Below, one piece after another: positions 17,901 through 26,713 of a DNA stretch of 64,000 bases. Each line of letters opens with the position of its first letter. Position 1 is the first letter of the stretch. This stretch comes from CAIVAT01 sp964455285. GTDB lineage: Bacteria; Bacteroidota; Bacteroidia; Bacteroidales; FEN-979. Made by a program: the position numbers and the translations under genes. The DNA is taken from the NCBI GenBank assembly GCA_964455285.1, contig CAYVVG010000001.1, forward strand, positions 76,917 through 140,916, read 5' to 3'. The notes beneath the pieces are model-generated. The model was not told the DNA's origin. It worked only from the letters and a program-made list of their open reading frames with translations, and made no database searches.

Positions 17901-18638
17901 TCACAAGAGCAGGAAATCGAGGTTATCGGAAGCCGAATATTCCTTTGCCTCCTGTCCGTACCGGAACACCCTCAGGGGACGCGACCCGGTAAGGGTCATG
18001 GAGTCGCCGGACACCCGGAGCAGGCATCCTTCGCGAAGACCGACGACGGTCGTGGTGCGGTTGACTGTGAGGAATTCGAGGATGCGTTGTTCCCGTGTCT
18101 CCCCGGCATGACCGGCCGGGTTGGCGTCGAGGTAGTGCGGATTGATCTGGAAAGGAACCAGGTCGAGGCAGCCGAAGGAGGGTGGTTCACAAACAGGCAT
18201 GTCGTTGGTGGTCTTCATCGTCGGGCAGGCCACGTTGGCCCCGGCACTCCACCCGGCGAAGGGAGTGCCCTGCAGCACCTTCCGGCGGATGGCTTCCATC
18301 AGTCCCAGTTCCTGCATCATCATCACCAGGTGAAAGGTATTCCCGCCTCCCACCACGATCGACTCCGCTTCGTTGACGGCCGACACGGGATCGGGCTCCC
18401 GGTGCACCGAAGTGAGGCTGAATCCCATTTCGCTGAATATCGTCGCGACCCTTTCTTCATACAGGCCGAACGAACGGGTCAGGCTTTCGGGCGACAGGTT
18501 CACTCCTGCAAAAGGCACGAACAGCACGCGCTTCACCCCTGCTTCTTCAAAAAAGGATTTCAGGTGCCGGCGCGGCCAGGCGAGGTAATCCTCCCCCGCG
18601 TTGGTGGAGTTGGAAATAAGCAGAAGATTTCGGATCAT
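17901..18638 (-). CDS. pepE: Peptidase E (alpha-aspartyl dipeptidase, S51)
   Basis: A 245-residue cytoplasmic serine peptidase that hydrolyses dipeptides with N-terminal aspartate. The nucleophile is Ser131 in FAGWSAGAN; Asp146 and His168 stand 15 and 37 residues after it, the same spacing as the Salmonella PepE triad (S120, D135, H157). The motif VVGGGNTFHL (95-104) is also typical. There is no signal peptide, and the length is normal. It is divergently placed from the SLC45 transporter with 51 bp between the starts, so the two share a short promoter region. Confidence 0.93.
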   Translation of the reverse strand: MIRNLLLISNSTNAGEDYLAWPRRHLKSFFEEAGVKRVLFVPFAGVNLSPESLTRSFGLYEERVATIFSEMGFSLTSVHREPDPVSAVNEAESIVVGGGNTFHLVMMMQELGLMEAIRRKVLQGTPFAGWSAGANVACPTMKTTNDMPVCEPPSFGCLDLVPFQINPHYLDANPAGHAGETREQRILEFLTVNRTTTVVGLREGCLLRVSGDSMTLTGSRPLRVFRYGQEAKEYSASDNLDFLLL

Positions 18639-18677
18639 GGCGTGGATTTTAGGTCATAAAAGTAAACAGAACTTTCT

Positions 18678-18685
18678 TACTTTTG
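18678..18685 (+). promoter_or_regulatory. -7 promoter element TACTTTTG
   Basis: Perfect TAnnTTTG only 4 nt before the annotated ATG at 18690. Either the transporter mRNA is nearly leaderless or translation starts at the next in-frame ATG (18696). Confidence 0.45.
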
Positions 18686-18689
18686 ACCC

Positions 18690-20003
18690 ATGGAAATGAT
18701 AAAAAACCGAAGCCCGCACAAGGGAAAACCCAGGCTCAGTTTTTCTCAGGTGATCAACATGAGTTTCGGCTTCCTGGGGATCCAGTTCGGATTTGCTCTG
18801 CAAAACGGGAATGCCTCCCGTATCCTCCTCACCTTCGGGGCCGACGTCGAACACCTGAGCTGGTTCTGGCTGGTAGCGCCGATCACCGGCATGATCGTCC
18901 AGCCGATCGTGGGTTATTTCAGCGACCGTACATGGAACCGGCTTGGCAGGCGGCGCCCCTATTTCCTGGCCGGGGCCCTGCTGACGAGCATAGCGCTGGT
19001 GCTGATGCCCAACGCACCGCACCTCGCCACCTTCATTGCTCCCATGTTCATCGGCGGCGGGTTGCTCATGATCATGGATGCCTCGATCAACATATCCATG
19101 GAGCCTTTCCGCGCCCTGGTCGCCGACAAGTTGCCCGAAGAACAGCACACACTTGGCTTCTCTGTCCAAACGCTCCTGATCGGGATCGGAGCGGTCGTCG
19201 GATCGTGGCTTCCATACATGCTTGGGAACTGGTTCGGAATCTCAAAAACAGCAGGCGCCCATGGTTTGGTGCCCGACAACGTTGTCTTTTCGTTTTACAC
19301 GGGGGCGGCAGTTCTGCTGGGAGCCATTCTCTGGACCGTTTTCACCACCACCGAATACCCGCCTGAAGAGCTTTACAGGGAGGAAAAGCAAGAAAAAGCA
19401 GGCCGCTTCACCATCCCGCCCATCATGCTCAAGTTGCTGCTGGTGCAATTTTTTTCCTGGTTCGGTCTTTTCTCCATGTGGGTTTATACCACCCCGGCTG
19501 TCGCCCAGCGGTTTTACGGCACCACCGACGCCAACTCCCCGCTGTTCCAGGAGGCCGGTGACTGGGTCGGGATCCTGTTCGGCGTGTATAACGGGGTTTC
19601 CGCCCTCATCGCCCTGCTGTTACCGATGGTGGCCGCCCGGCTTTCCAAAAAGGTCACCCACTCCCTGGCCCTCACCCTCGGCGGGCTGTCGCTGCTCTCG
19701 TTCCTGGTATTCCGCGACCCTCACTGGCTGATCGTGCCCATGGTGGGCATCGGCATCGCGTGGGGGAGCATACTGGCCATGCCGTACGCCATGCTGGCAG
19801 GTTCGGTCTCGCCGCGTCACATGGGAGTCACGATGGGTCTTTTCAACATGTCGATCACCATTCCACAGATTGTCAGCGGGGTGACCAGCGGACTGATCCT
19901 GAAGTATTTCTTCCACGACGACCCGGCGTTGTGCCTGGTCATGGCCGGGGTGAGCATGCTGCTGGGAGCCTTGAGTGCACTGGCGATCTGGGAGCAGAAG
20001 TGA
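18690..20003 (+). CDS. SLC45-type MFS sugar (maltose/maltodextrin) transporter, first copy
   Basis: A 437-residue inner-membrane carrier with twelve predicted helices. The MFS motif A appears as GYFSDRTWNRLGRRRPYF, and the start SFGFLGIQFGFALQNGNASR is typical of the SLC45/GPH-like sugar symporters found next to malQ in Bacteroidota (compare the SusA-SusB regions). It probably moves maltose or short maltodextrins into the cytoplasm with protons. It heads the rightward amylolytic gene run and is followed by malQ after 126 bp. A second, different copy lies at 24185-25459. Substrate assignment rests on context. Confidence 0.85.
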   Translation: MEMIKNRSPHKGKPRLSFSQVINMSFGFLGIQFGFALQNGNASRILLTFGADVEHLSWFWLVAPITGMIVQPIVGYFSDRTWNRLGRRRPYFLAGALLTSIALVLMPNAPHLATFIAPMFIGGGLLMIMDASINISMEPFRALVADKLPEEQHTLGFSVQTLLIGIGAVVGSWLPYMLGNWFGISKTAGAHGLVPDNVVFSFYTGAAVLLGAILWTVFTTTEYPPEELYREEKQEKAGRFTIPPIMLKLLLVQFFSWFGLFSMWVYTTPAVAQRFYGTTDANSPLFQEAGDWVGILFGVYNGVSALIALLLPMVAARLSKKVTHSLALTLGGLSLLSFLVFRDPHWLIVPMVGIGIAWGSILAMPYAMLAGSVSPRHMGVTMGLFNMSITIPQIVSGVTSGLILKYFFHDDPALCLVMAGVSMLLGALSALAIWEQK

Positions 20004-20030
20004 CCGGGATAAGGAAAATAAGGAAAATTG

Positions 20031-20055
20031 ACCGCAGAGACGCAGAGGCGCAGAG
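20031..20055 (+). repeat. CGCAGAG-type short repeat
   Basis: accgcagagacgcagaggcg then cagag: three spaced copies of the word CGCAGAG between the transporter and malQ. The same word family, in either orientation, recurs at 21679, 22121, 39663, 39742 and 56512. Confidence 0.75.
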
Positions 20056-20129
20056 AAAAATCATAAAATCAGCAACTTAGCGTCCTTTTAGAACATTATG
20101 AAAATCACAGATAGTCAATATAAACACGC

Positions 20130-21635
20130 ATGCTGAAAGATAGATCAAGCGGTATATTGCTCCATCCCACTTCACTCCCGGGAAGATATGGCATCGGCAC
20201 ACTCGGAAAAGCCGCCTTCGACTTCATCGATTTCCTGGCGAGGGCCCGCCAACAATACTGGCAGATCCTCCCGCTCGGCCCCACGGGCTATGCCGACTCG
20301 CCGTACCAGTGCTTCTCGGCCCATGCCGGGAACCCAAACCTCATCGATCCTGACCTGCTGGTCAAAGACCATTTGCTGCAGCCCGGCGACGTGGAATCGT
20401 TTCCCTGGCTGGGGGATGACCGCATCGACTATGGCGCCGTGCTGGAAGCCAGGTCACCCTTGCTGAAAAGGGCCTATGCCGCATTTTGCGACCGGGATGA
20501 CCCGACGCTGAAGCTGGCATACCGCAATTTTCTGAAGGACCAGTCGAAATGGATCCACGATTACGCGCTTTTCCGGGCCATCAAGTCCGCCCGGGGGCAG
20601 CGTCCCTGGTACGAGTGGGAGCAACCTCTCAAGATGCGCGAGCCCGATGCACTCCGTGCGATGGAGTCGTCGCTGCACGATGAGATCGAATTTCACAAGT
20701 TCCTGCAGTTCATCTTTTTCAGGCAGTGGCACTCCGTCAAAGAATATGCTCACCAGCACGGGGTGAAGATCATCGGCGACATCCCGCTGTACGTGGCGCT
20801 CGACAGCGCCGATGCCTGGTCGAACCCTGAGATCTTCGAATTCGACGAACATCGCAACCCCATCCGGGTGGGCGGTGTCCCTCCCGACTATTTCAGCGAG
20901 ACAGGCCAGTTGTGGGGCAATCCCCTTTTTCGTTGGGATATGCTGGAACAGACCGGTTACCGGTGGTGGATCGAACGCATCCGGACCAACCTCTTCCTGT
21001 ACGACGTGATCCGGATCGACCATTTCCGCGGTTTCGCAGCCTACTGGGCGGTACCCTATGGCGAGAAGACAGCCATCAACGGCACCTGGATCCCGTGCCC
21101 GGGACGGGAGTTCTTCGAAGCGCTGAAAGCCGAATTCGGGGCTTTGCCGATCATTGCCGAGGATCTCGGGGTGATCACTCCCGACGTGGAAGAGTTGCGC
21201 GACGGTTTCGGCCTGCCGGGGATGAAGATCCTGCAGTTTGCCTTCGATTCGTCGGAAGCCAACGACTACATTCCCCACAATTACGTAAAGAACTGCATCG
21301 TTTACACAGGCACACACGACAATGACACCGTGGCAGGATGGTTCGCCGCGGCTTCGCCCGACGACCGGAAATATGTGATGGAATACCTGAACTCCGGCGA
21401 CCGGGATATCCATTGGGCATTCATCCGGCTGGCATGGGCGTCGGTTGCGTACACCGCCATTGTCCCGATGCAAGACCTGCTGGGGCTGGGCACACACGCC
21501 CGCATGAACCTCCCGGGAACCACCGTCAACAACTGGCAATGGAGGGCCAAAGAGGGGGACTTCTCACTTGAACTTTCGCTCCGGCTGGCGAGGCTCACTG
21601 AGCTTTTTGGAAGAATCCCGAAAAAGGCAAAATGA
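20130..21635 (+). CDS. malQ: 4-alpha-glucanotransferase (amylomaltase, GH77)
   Basis: A 501-residue cytoplasmic enzyme that transfers alpha-1,4-glucan chains between maltodextrins, releasing glucose. It starts with the family block SSGILLHPTSLPGRYGIGTL and shows the GH77 catalytic residues Asp297 (VIRIDHFRGF), Glu344 (IIAEDLGVIT) and Asp397 (GTHDNDT). It is of the compact bacterial type without the N-terminal extension of E. coli MalQ. There is no signal peptide. It sits between the first SLC45 transporter and a periplasmic-type GH13, as expected for processing imported maltodextrin. Confidence 0.96.
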   Translation: MLKDRSSGILLHPTSLPGRYGIGTLGKAAFDFIDFLARARQQYWQILPLGPTGYADSPYQCFSAHAGNPNLIDPDLLVKDHLLQPGDVESFPWLGDDRIDYGAVLEARSPLLKRAYAAFCDRDDPTLKLAYRNFLKDQSKWIHDYALFRAIKSARGQRPWYEWEQPLKMREPDALRAMESSLHDEIEFHKFLQFIFFRQWHSVKEYAHQHGVKIIGDIPLYVALDSADAWSNPEIFEFDEHRNPIRVGGVPPDYFSETGQLWGNPLFRWDMLEQTGYRWWIERIRTNLFLYDVIRIDHFRGFAAYWAVPYGEKTAINGTWIPCPGREFFEALKAEFGALPIIAEDLGVITPDVEELRDGFGLPGMKILQFAFDSSEANDYIPHNYVKNCIVYTGTHDNDTVAGWFAAASPDDRKYVMEYLNSGDRDIHWAFIRLAWASVAYTAIVPMQDLLGLGTHARMNLPGTTVNNWQWRAKEGDFSLELSLRLARLTELFGRIPKKAK

Positions 21636-21678
21636 CCGCAAACATGCCTGCCTATTTGCATGGACGCAGAAAAAGTTA

Positions 21679-21715
21679 ACCGCAGAGAACGCAGAGGAAG
21701 CGCTGAGGGCCGCTG
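21679..21715 (+). repeat. CGCAGAG array, left flank of GxxExxY gene
   Basis: aaccgcagagaacgcagagg and following words, just 20 bp before the GxxExxY ATG. Inverted relative to the array at 22121-22166. Confidence 0.75.
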
Positions 21716-21734
21716 AAAGAACTTACCGATTTAA

Positions 21735-22112
21735 ATGACAGAAAATCAGATTACCGAGGCAATCATTGGGGGTGCAATCAAGGTGCATAAAAACCTGGGA
21801 CCGGGATTATTGGAGTCTGCTTATGAAGAATGTTTGTCATACGAACTGAAGAAGGCCGGTATATTAACCGAAAGACAACGGGCACTCCCGCTGGTTTACG
21901 AAGAAGTAAGACTCGATTGCGGATACCGCGTGGATATGATGATTGAGAATAAGGTAATTGTAGAAATCAAATCTGTTGATGCCCTTAATGATATACATCT
22001 TGCCCAGATTTTAACTTATCTGCGGCTGTCAGGTTGCAAGGTGGGCCTGTTAATAAATTTCAATGTCGTGAAACTAACCAACGGGATCAGACGTGTAGTG
22101 AACGATTTTTAG
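21735..22112 (+). CDS. GxxExxY family protein (PDDEXK-like nuclease fold)
   Basis: A 125-residue protein with the signature GPGLLESAYEECL (G..E..Y) and a nuclease-like core: E near the start, then DCGYRVDMMIENKVIVEIKS with the D...E.K pattern of PDDEXK folds. The family is widespread in environmental bacteria and has no established function. It stands inside the amylolytic run but has no link to carbohydrate metabolism. CGCAGAG-type arrays lie immediately on both sides in opposite orientation, which suggests the gene travels as a unit with them; that is inference. Confidence 0.88.
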   Translation: MTENQITEAIIGGAIKVHKNLGPGLLESAYEECLSYELKKAGILTERQRALPLVYEEVRLDCGYRVDMMIENKVIVEIKSVDALNDIHLAQILTYLRLSGCKVGLLINFNVVKLTNGIRRVVNDF

Positions 22113-22120
22113 CCGGAATA

Positions 22121-22166
22121 TCTCTGCAGCCCTCTGCGCCTTCTCTGCGGCTCTCTGCGGTTAAAG
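22121..22166 (-). repeat. CTCTGCG array, right flank of GxxExxY gene
   Basis: ctctgcagccctctgcgcct then tctctgcggctctctgcggt: five CTCTGC words between the GxxExxY stop and the GH13 start, opposite in orientation to 21679-21715. Confidence 0.75.
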
Positions 22167-22189
22167 ATAGGCAACTAGAATTTGAAACA

Positions 22190-24046
22190 ATGAAGCAATT
22201 GAAATATCTTAGTCTGATTCTGTTCCTGTTTTCGGGAAATCTCTCAGCCCAGGATTCAACCCCAGACAGAGTTGAACCGCCTTTCTGGTGGACCGGGTTC
22301 AAACATCCTGAGCTGCAGCTGATGATCCATGGAAAGGAGATCGCATCGACCACGGTCACGGTGAATTACCCGGGCCTGACGCTGAAAAAGGTGCATAAAG
22401 TCTCCAATCCCAACTACCTGTTCCTCGACCTGGTGATGGCTCCCGGAATGAAGCCGGGAACGGCCGTCGTGCGTTTTACAGCCGGCAGAAAAGAGATCGC
22501 CCGGTATGACTATGTTTTTAAAGCCCGCAAACCCGGTTCCGCCGAAAGGAAGAGTTTTTCCTCACACGACGTGATCTACCTGGTGACTCCCGACCGGTTC
22601 TCGAACGGAGATACCACCAACGACAACATCGCCGGAATGGCGGAAAGGGCCAACCGCAGCAACAAGGACGGCCGTCACGGAGGCGACATCCGGGGCATCC
22701 TTGATCACCTCGACTATCTTTCCGACCTGGGCATCACCGCCTTGTGGATCAACCCGCTGCTGGTGAACGACCAGGCGAAGTATTCCTATCACGGCTATTC
22801 GATCACCGATTATTACCGCATGGATCCCCGCTTCGGGTCGAACGGCGATTATCTCCGCCTGGCCGAAGAACTTCACCGGCGCGGCATCAAGCTCATCATG
22901 GACATGGTATTCAACCATTGCGGCAGCGGTCATTGGTGGATGAAAGACCTTCCGTCGGACGACTGGATCAACCAGTGGCCCGAATTCACGCGGACCAACT
23001 ACCGGGCGAGTACATTCACCGACCCTTACGCCTCCCAGGCCGACAGCAATCTTTTTGTCAGGGGATGGTTCGACAACACCATGCCCGACCTGAACCAATC
23101 CAATCCATTCCTTAGCAACTACCTGATCCAGAACAGCATCTGGTGGATTGAATACGCGGGACTCGACGGCATTCGCCAGGACACCCACCCCTACCCTTTC
23201 AAAGAGATGATGGCCGAATGGGGCAGGCGGTTGCAGAAAGAGTATCCCGGTTTTAATGTCGTCGGGGAATGCTGGCTCAACTACCCGGCCTCGGTTGCGT
23301 ACTGGCAGCAGGGAAAATGCAACAACGACGGGTACAACTCACACCTTCCGTCGGTGTTCGATTTCCCGCTGTACGACGCGCTGAACGCCGCATTCCGCGA
23401 AAAAGAGGGGTGGAATTCCGGGATCGTCAGGCTTTATGACATCCTGGCGCAGGACTTCAACTACCCCCATCCCGGCAACATCGTGACTTTCGCCGACAAC
23501 CACGACGTAAACCGCTACCTCGATTCGCAGGATGAGGATGTCCGACGGCTGAAGATGGCCATGGCCTTCGTGCTTACGACCCGCGGCATTCCACAGATCT
23601 ATTATGGCACCGAGATCCTGATGACCCGGGGCCCTGACAAGGAGGGCGATGGCAACAAGCGCCGCGATTTTCCCGGGGGCTGGCCCGGCGACATCCGCAA
23701 CGCCTTCACACCCGAAGGACGAACCCCGGCCGAGGCGGAGATGCATCACTTCCTGCGCACCCTGATCCGGTGGCGCACCGGAAAGGAGGTGATCCACACC
23801 GGTCAGGTACGCCACTTCATTCCATCCGACGGGATTTATACCTATTTTCGTTTCAACGAAAAAGAGACCGTCATGGTGGTGATGAACAACAACGAAACGG
23901 AAAAGACCATCGGGACTTCGCGGTATAACGAGTTCCTGAAAAAATTCACTTCGGGTTCGGAGGTCATCACCGGGAAACCCCTCACCGACCTTTCGGGCCT
24001 AACGATACCGGGGAAAGGAGTGTTGATCGTGGAGTTAGGAAATTGA
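22190..24046 (+). CDS. Periplasmic GH13 cyclomaltodextrinase/neopullulanase
   Basis: A 618-residue alpha-glucan hydrolase. The start at 22190 is chosen because MKQLKYLSLILFLFSGNLSA-Q is a signal peptide; the longer in-frame ATG at 22034 lies inside the GxxExxY gene. Domains: cyclomaltodextrinase N-terminal beta sandwich (about 25-115), GH13 barrel (125-540) and a C-terminal beta domain. Catalytic residues are Asp331 (GIRQDTHPY), Glu360 (VVGECWLN) and Asp439 (FADNHDVNR). It matches the layout of SusA-like neopullulanases, which cut imported oligosaccharides in the periplasm. It is followed by two short tandem-repeat arrays and the second SLC45 transporter. Confidence 0.93.
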   Translation: MKQLKYLSLILFLFSGNLSAQDSTPDRVEPPFWWTGFKHPELQLMIHGKEIASTTVTVNYPGLTLKKVHKVSNPNYLFLDLVMAPGMKPGTAVVRFTAGRKEIARYDYVFKARKPGSAERKSFSSHDVIYLVTPDRFSNGDTTNDNIAGMAERANRSNKDGRHGGDIRGILDHLDYLSDLGITALWINPLLVNDQAKYSYHGYSITDYYRMDPRFGSNGDYLRLAEELHRRGIKLIMDMVFNHCGSGHWWMKDLPSDDWINQWPEFTRTNYRASTFTDPYASQADSNLFVRGWFDNTMPDLNQSNPFLSNYLIQNSIWWIEYAGLDGIRQDTHPYPFKEMMAEWGRRLQKEYPGFNVVGECWLNYPASVAYWQQGKCNNDGYNSHLPSVFDFPLYDALNAAFREKEGWNSGIVRLYDILAQDFNYPHPGNIVTFADNHDVNRYLDSQDEDVRRLKMAMAFVLTTRGIPQIYYGTEILMTRGPDKEGDGNKRRDFPGGWPGDIRNAFTPEGRTPAEAEMHHFLRTLIRWRTGKEVIHTGQVRHFIPSDGIYTYFRFNEKETVMVVMNNNETEKTIGTSRYNEFLKKFTSGSEVITGKPLTDLSGLTIPGKGVLIVELGN

Positions 24047-24049
24047 GTG

Positions 24050-24117
24050 ACAAAGTAACAAAGTGACAAAGTAACAAAGTAACAGAGTAACAAAGTAACA
24101 GAGTAACAGAGTAACTG
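24050..24117 (+). repeat. 8-bp tandem array (acaaagta/acagagta)
   Basis: About eight copies of an 8-bp unit, acaaagta with a/g changes, directly after the GH13 stop. A related, more degenerate array is at 26617-26664. Confidence 0.88.
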
Positions 24118-24125
24118 TTCACTAA

Positions 24126-24174
24126 ATCGTAGATCGTACATCGTACATCGTACATCGTACATCGTACATCGTAA
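24126..24174 (+). repeat. 7-bp tandem array (atcgtac)
   Basis: Five perfect atcgtac units (24133-24167) with one variant unit on each side (atcgtag, atcgtaa), 10 bp before the next ATG. Confidence 0.93.
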
Positions 24175-24184
24175 ATCCCTTATT

Positions 24185-25459
24185 ATGTTAGCCATTCAAA
24201 AACGTCTCAGCAACATTTTCTACGTCATCCTGGGATTGCCCAGCACGGCCATGGGTTTCGCTTTATCGATCCAGATCGCGGTGTTGAGCTGGATCCTCCG
24301 GACCCGGTACAACCTTGAGATCGACCAGATCGGAATTGTATGGGCGGCCGGACCCATCGCCGGCATCCTGGGTCAGCCGATCATCGGGCTGATCAGCGAC
24401 AAAGTATGGTTCTGGGGAGGCCGTCGAAGGCCTTTCATCATCATCGGCGGGATCCTCGCAGCACTCATGATCTTTGCGTTGCCGAACATCGACCGAATCG
24501 CCGGCTTTTTCGGGATCGCCAGCATCATGGCGGTGGCGGTGACGATTGCGCTGACCCTCGACCTGTCGATCAACATCAGTTTCAATCCCACCCGGTCGAT
24601 CATCGCCGATGTGACTCCCGACGGACAGCCGCGCACCAAGGGCTACACCTGGATGCAGTCGATCTCCAACCTGTTCGGAAGCGGGGCTTACCTGATGGGG
24701 GCCCTGATCGGGAACTACTTCCTGATCTACGCCGGGGTGATCATCGTTCTGGTTTTCTCTCTTGCCCCGCTGCTGATGATCGAAGAGCCCAGGGAACTGA
24801 AACCGGCCCCGGACAGCAAGGAAGAGAACAAGTCCCCGGCGGAAGTAAAAAAAACCGAATGGATCGAACTCTTCAAGCTCTATTTTGCCCATGGTTTTTC
24901 CTGGCTGGGGATCCAGACTATGTTCGTTTACATGTTTGCCTTCCTTGAACAGCGGCTGCCGGCGGCGGCCGGGATGGCGGCCGATGCATGGAACCTGAAA
25001 CTGGGTCAGATGATCGGATGGTCGTTCTTTATCCTTAACGCGGTCGGTGCCATCTGGCCGGCGTTCATGCTCGAACCGATGGCCAAGCGGATCGGGCGCG
25101 TCAAAACCCATGCCCTGATGGTCGGGATCATGGCGCTGGGCTATTTCGGCATCGTAACCATGGCCAACAGCACGGTGACCCTTTACTCCATGATGTGCAT
25201 CCTGACCTTCGGATGGGCCGCGGTGGTCAGCCTCCCCTTCGCCATCATGTCGGAGAAAGTTGACAAGAGCCGCATGGGATTTTTCATGGGGATCTTCAAC
25301 CTTTCGGTCGTGCTTCCTCAATTGGTTGCCAGCTCCATCCTGGGCACCGTGATCCGCCACGCCGACGATAAAAGCATCGTATTTCTGATCAGCGGGATCT
25401 CGCTGGCTGTCTCAGCAGTTCTATGGCTGTTCGTAAGGGAGAAGAGGAAGGCGGATTAG
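24185..25459 (+). CDS. SLC45-type MFS sugar transporter, second copy
   Basis: A 424-residue inner-membrane carrier of the same family as the one at 18690 but clearly different in sequence. Twelve helices are predicted. Motif A reads LISDKVWFWGGRRRPFI, and LDLSINISFNPTRSIIADV is a family hallmark of helix 4-5. It probably imports a maltodextrin of another size or a different disaccharide. Tandem-repeat DNA fills its upstream region, and no -7 element was seen, so it may be read from upstream. The CBM48-esterase gene follows after 8 bp, so the two are almost surely co-transcribed. Confidence 0.85.
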   Translation: MLAIQKRLSNIFYVILGLPSTAMGFALSIQIAVLSWILRTRYNLEIDQIGIVWAAGPIAGILGQPIIGLISDKVWFWGGRRRPFIIIGGILAALMIFALPNIDRIAGFFGIASIMAVAVTIALTLDLSINISFNPTRSIIADVTPDGQPRTKGYTWMQSISNLFGSGAYLMGALIGNYFLIYAGVIIVLVFSLAPLLMIEEPRELKPAPDSKEENKSPAEVKKTEWIELFKLYFAHGFSWLGIQTMFVYMFAFLEQRLPAAAGMAADAWNLKLGQMIGWSFFILNAVGAIWPAFMLEPMAKRIGRVKTHALMVGIMALGYFGIVTMANSTVTLYSMMCILTFGWAAVVSLPFAIMSEKVDKSRMGFFMGIFNLSVVLPQLVASSILGTVIRHADDKSIVFLISGISLAVSAVLWLFVREKRKAD

Positions 25460-25467
25460 AATATCTT

Positions 25468-26625
25468 ATGAAAACCGCATTCATCGTCCTTGCCTCTATT
25501 GCCTGGGCCCTGCCGGGATGGACCCAGGATTTCGGCAACTTCCTGCGTGAAACGGAAAGGTTGCCTGTTGACCGGCGCCAGTCGGCGGCCGACGCTTACC
25601 TGAGATCGCAGAAATCGTTTCCCATCCTCGAGAACGATACCACGGTGCACTTCCTTTTTTCGGGCGATGCCCGGCAGGTCAATCTGGCCGGCGACATGAC
25701 CGGCTGGCAACCCGGCCCGCTGTTCCGAAGACTGGACGGCACTACGCTGTACTACCTTACCAGACACTTTGAACCGGACGCCCGGCTGGATTACAAGTTC
25801 GTGACCGACAGCACACGCTGGATCCTGGACCCGCTCAACCCCGATACCTGCATGAGCGGATTTGGCCCCAATTCCCAGTTCAGGATGCCGAAAAACGTCA
25901 TGCCGCCGGAAACAGTATTCCACCCTGAAATTCAGCATGGTACCCTGACCGACATCATGTTCCGCTCGAAAGCGCTGGGAAATGACCGCAGGATAAGGGT
26001 TTACCTCCCGGCAGGTTTTTCAGCCGAAACAACAGGCTATCCCGTCATCCTGTTCCACGACGGCCTTGAATTCATCGATCTTGGCAAGGCCGACCGGGTG
26101 CTTGACTACCTCATCGCAAATCATACGATTGTGCCTGTGGTCGCAGTGTTCGTGCAACCCATTGACCGGGACGAGGAATATTCCGGGCAGAAGAAAGAAC
26201 GTTACACCCGGTTCATCGTGGATGAATTGATGCCTGCCTTGGAAAAGCGGTACCGGGTCAGTACCGACCCATCGAAACGGGCCATGGCGGGAATCTCAAA
26301 CGGAGGCAACATCGCACTCTATATCGGGATCAACCACCCCGGGCAGTTCGGCAAGATATCGGCCCAGTCGAGCAACGTAATCCATGAGATCTTAAAACGG
26401 TTCAAAAAAAGAGACCGGCAGAACCTGCTGATCTATACCGACATCGGTAAATACGATATCGACATCCTGGTCTCCATGGCCTTTGACCTGAAAGGCATCC
26501 TTCAGGAGAAAGGCTATCAGCACCTTTTCCACGTATGGAATGAAGGGCACAGCTGGTGCAGTTGGAAAGAGCATCTGAAGGAGCCGCTGGTGTGGTTTCT
26601 GGGAGGCAATAAGGTGACAGAGTAA
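25468..26625 (+). CDS. Periplasmic CBM48-linked esterase (esterase D / CE1-like)
   Basis: A 385-residue secreted protein starting at 25468 (signal peptide MKTAFIVLASIAWALPGWTQ). Residues about 55-140 form an E-set/CBM48-like sandwich (VHFLFSGDARQVNLAGDMTG), a module that binds alpha-glucan. Residues 155-385 are an alpha/beta hydrolase with Ser277 in AGISNGGN and probable catalytic His361 in NEGHSWCSW. Enzymes of this class remove acyl groups from sugars or hydrolyse esters of the enterochelin type. In this setting an action on substituted maltodextrins is a reasonable guess without proof. It overlaps no neighbour but is only 8 bp from the transporter. Confidence 0.85.
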   Translation: MKTAFIVLASIAWALPGWTQDFGNFLRETERLPVDRRQSAADAYLRSQKSFPILENDTTVHFLFSGDARQVNLAGDMTGWQPGPLFRRLDGTTLYYLTRHFEPDARLDYKFVTDSTRWILDPLNPDTCMSGFGPNSQFRMPKNVMPPETVFHPEIQHGTLTDIMFRSKALGNDRRIRVYLPAGFSAETTGYPVILFHDGLEFIDLGKADRVLDYLIANHTIVPVVAVFVQPIDRDEEYSGQKKERYTRFIVDELMPALEKRYRVSTDPSKRAMAGISNGGNIALYIGINHPGQFGKISAQSSNVIHEILKRFKKRDRQNLLIYTDIGKYDIDILVSMAFDLKGILQEKGYQHLFHVWNEGHSWCSWKEHLKEPLVWFLGGNKVTE

Positions 26626-26664
26626 CAGAGTAACAAAGTGACAGAGCAACAGAGTGACAGAGTG
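26617..26664 (+). repeat. 8-bp tandem array (acagagta/acagagtg)
   Basis: About six degenerate copies of acagagta, starting inside the last codons of the esterase gene; related to 24050-24117. Confidence 0.8.
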
Positions 26665-26713
26665 GGACGGGTTTTGGGATTGGGAACGGATCGCAACTTT
26701 AATCTTTAAAATA

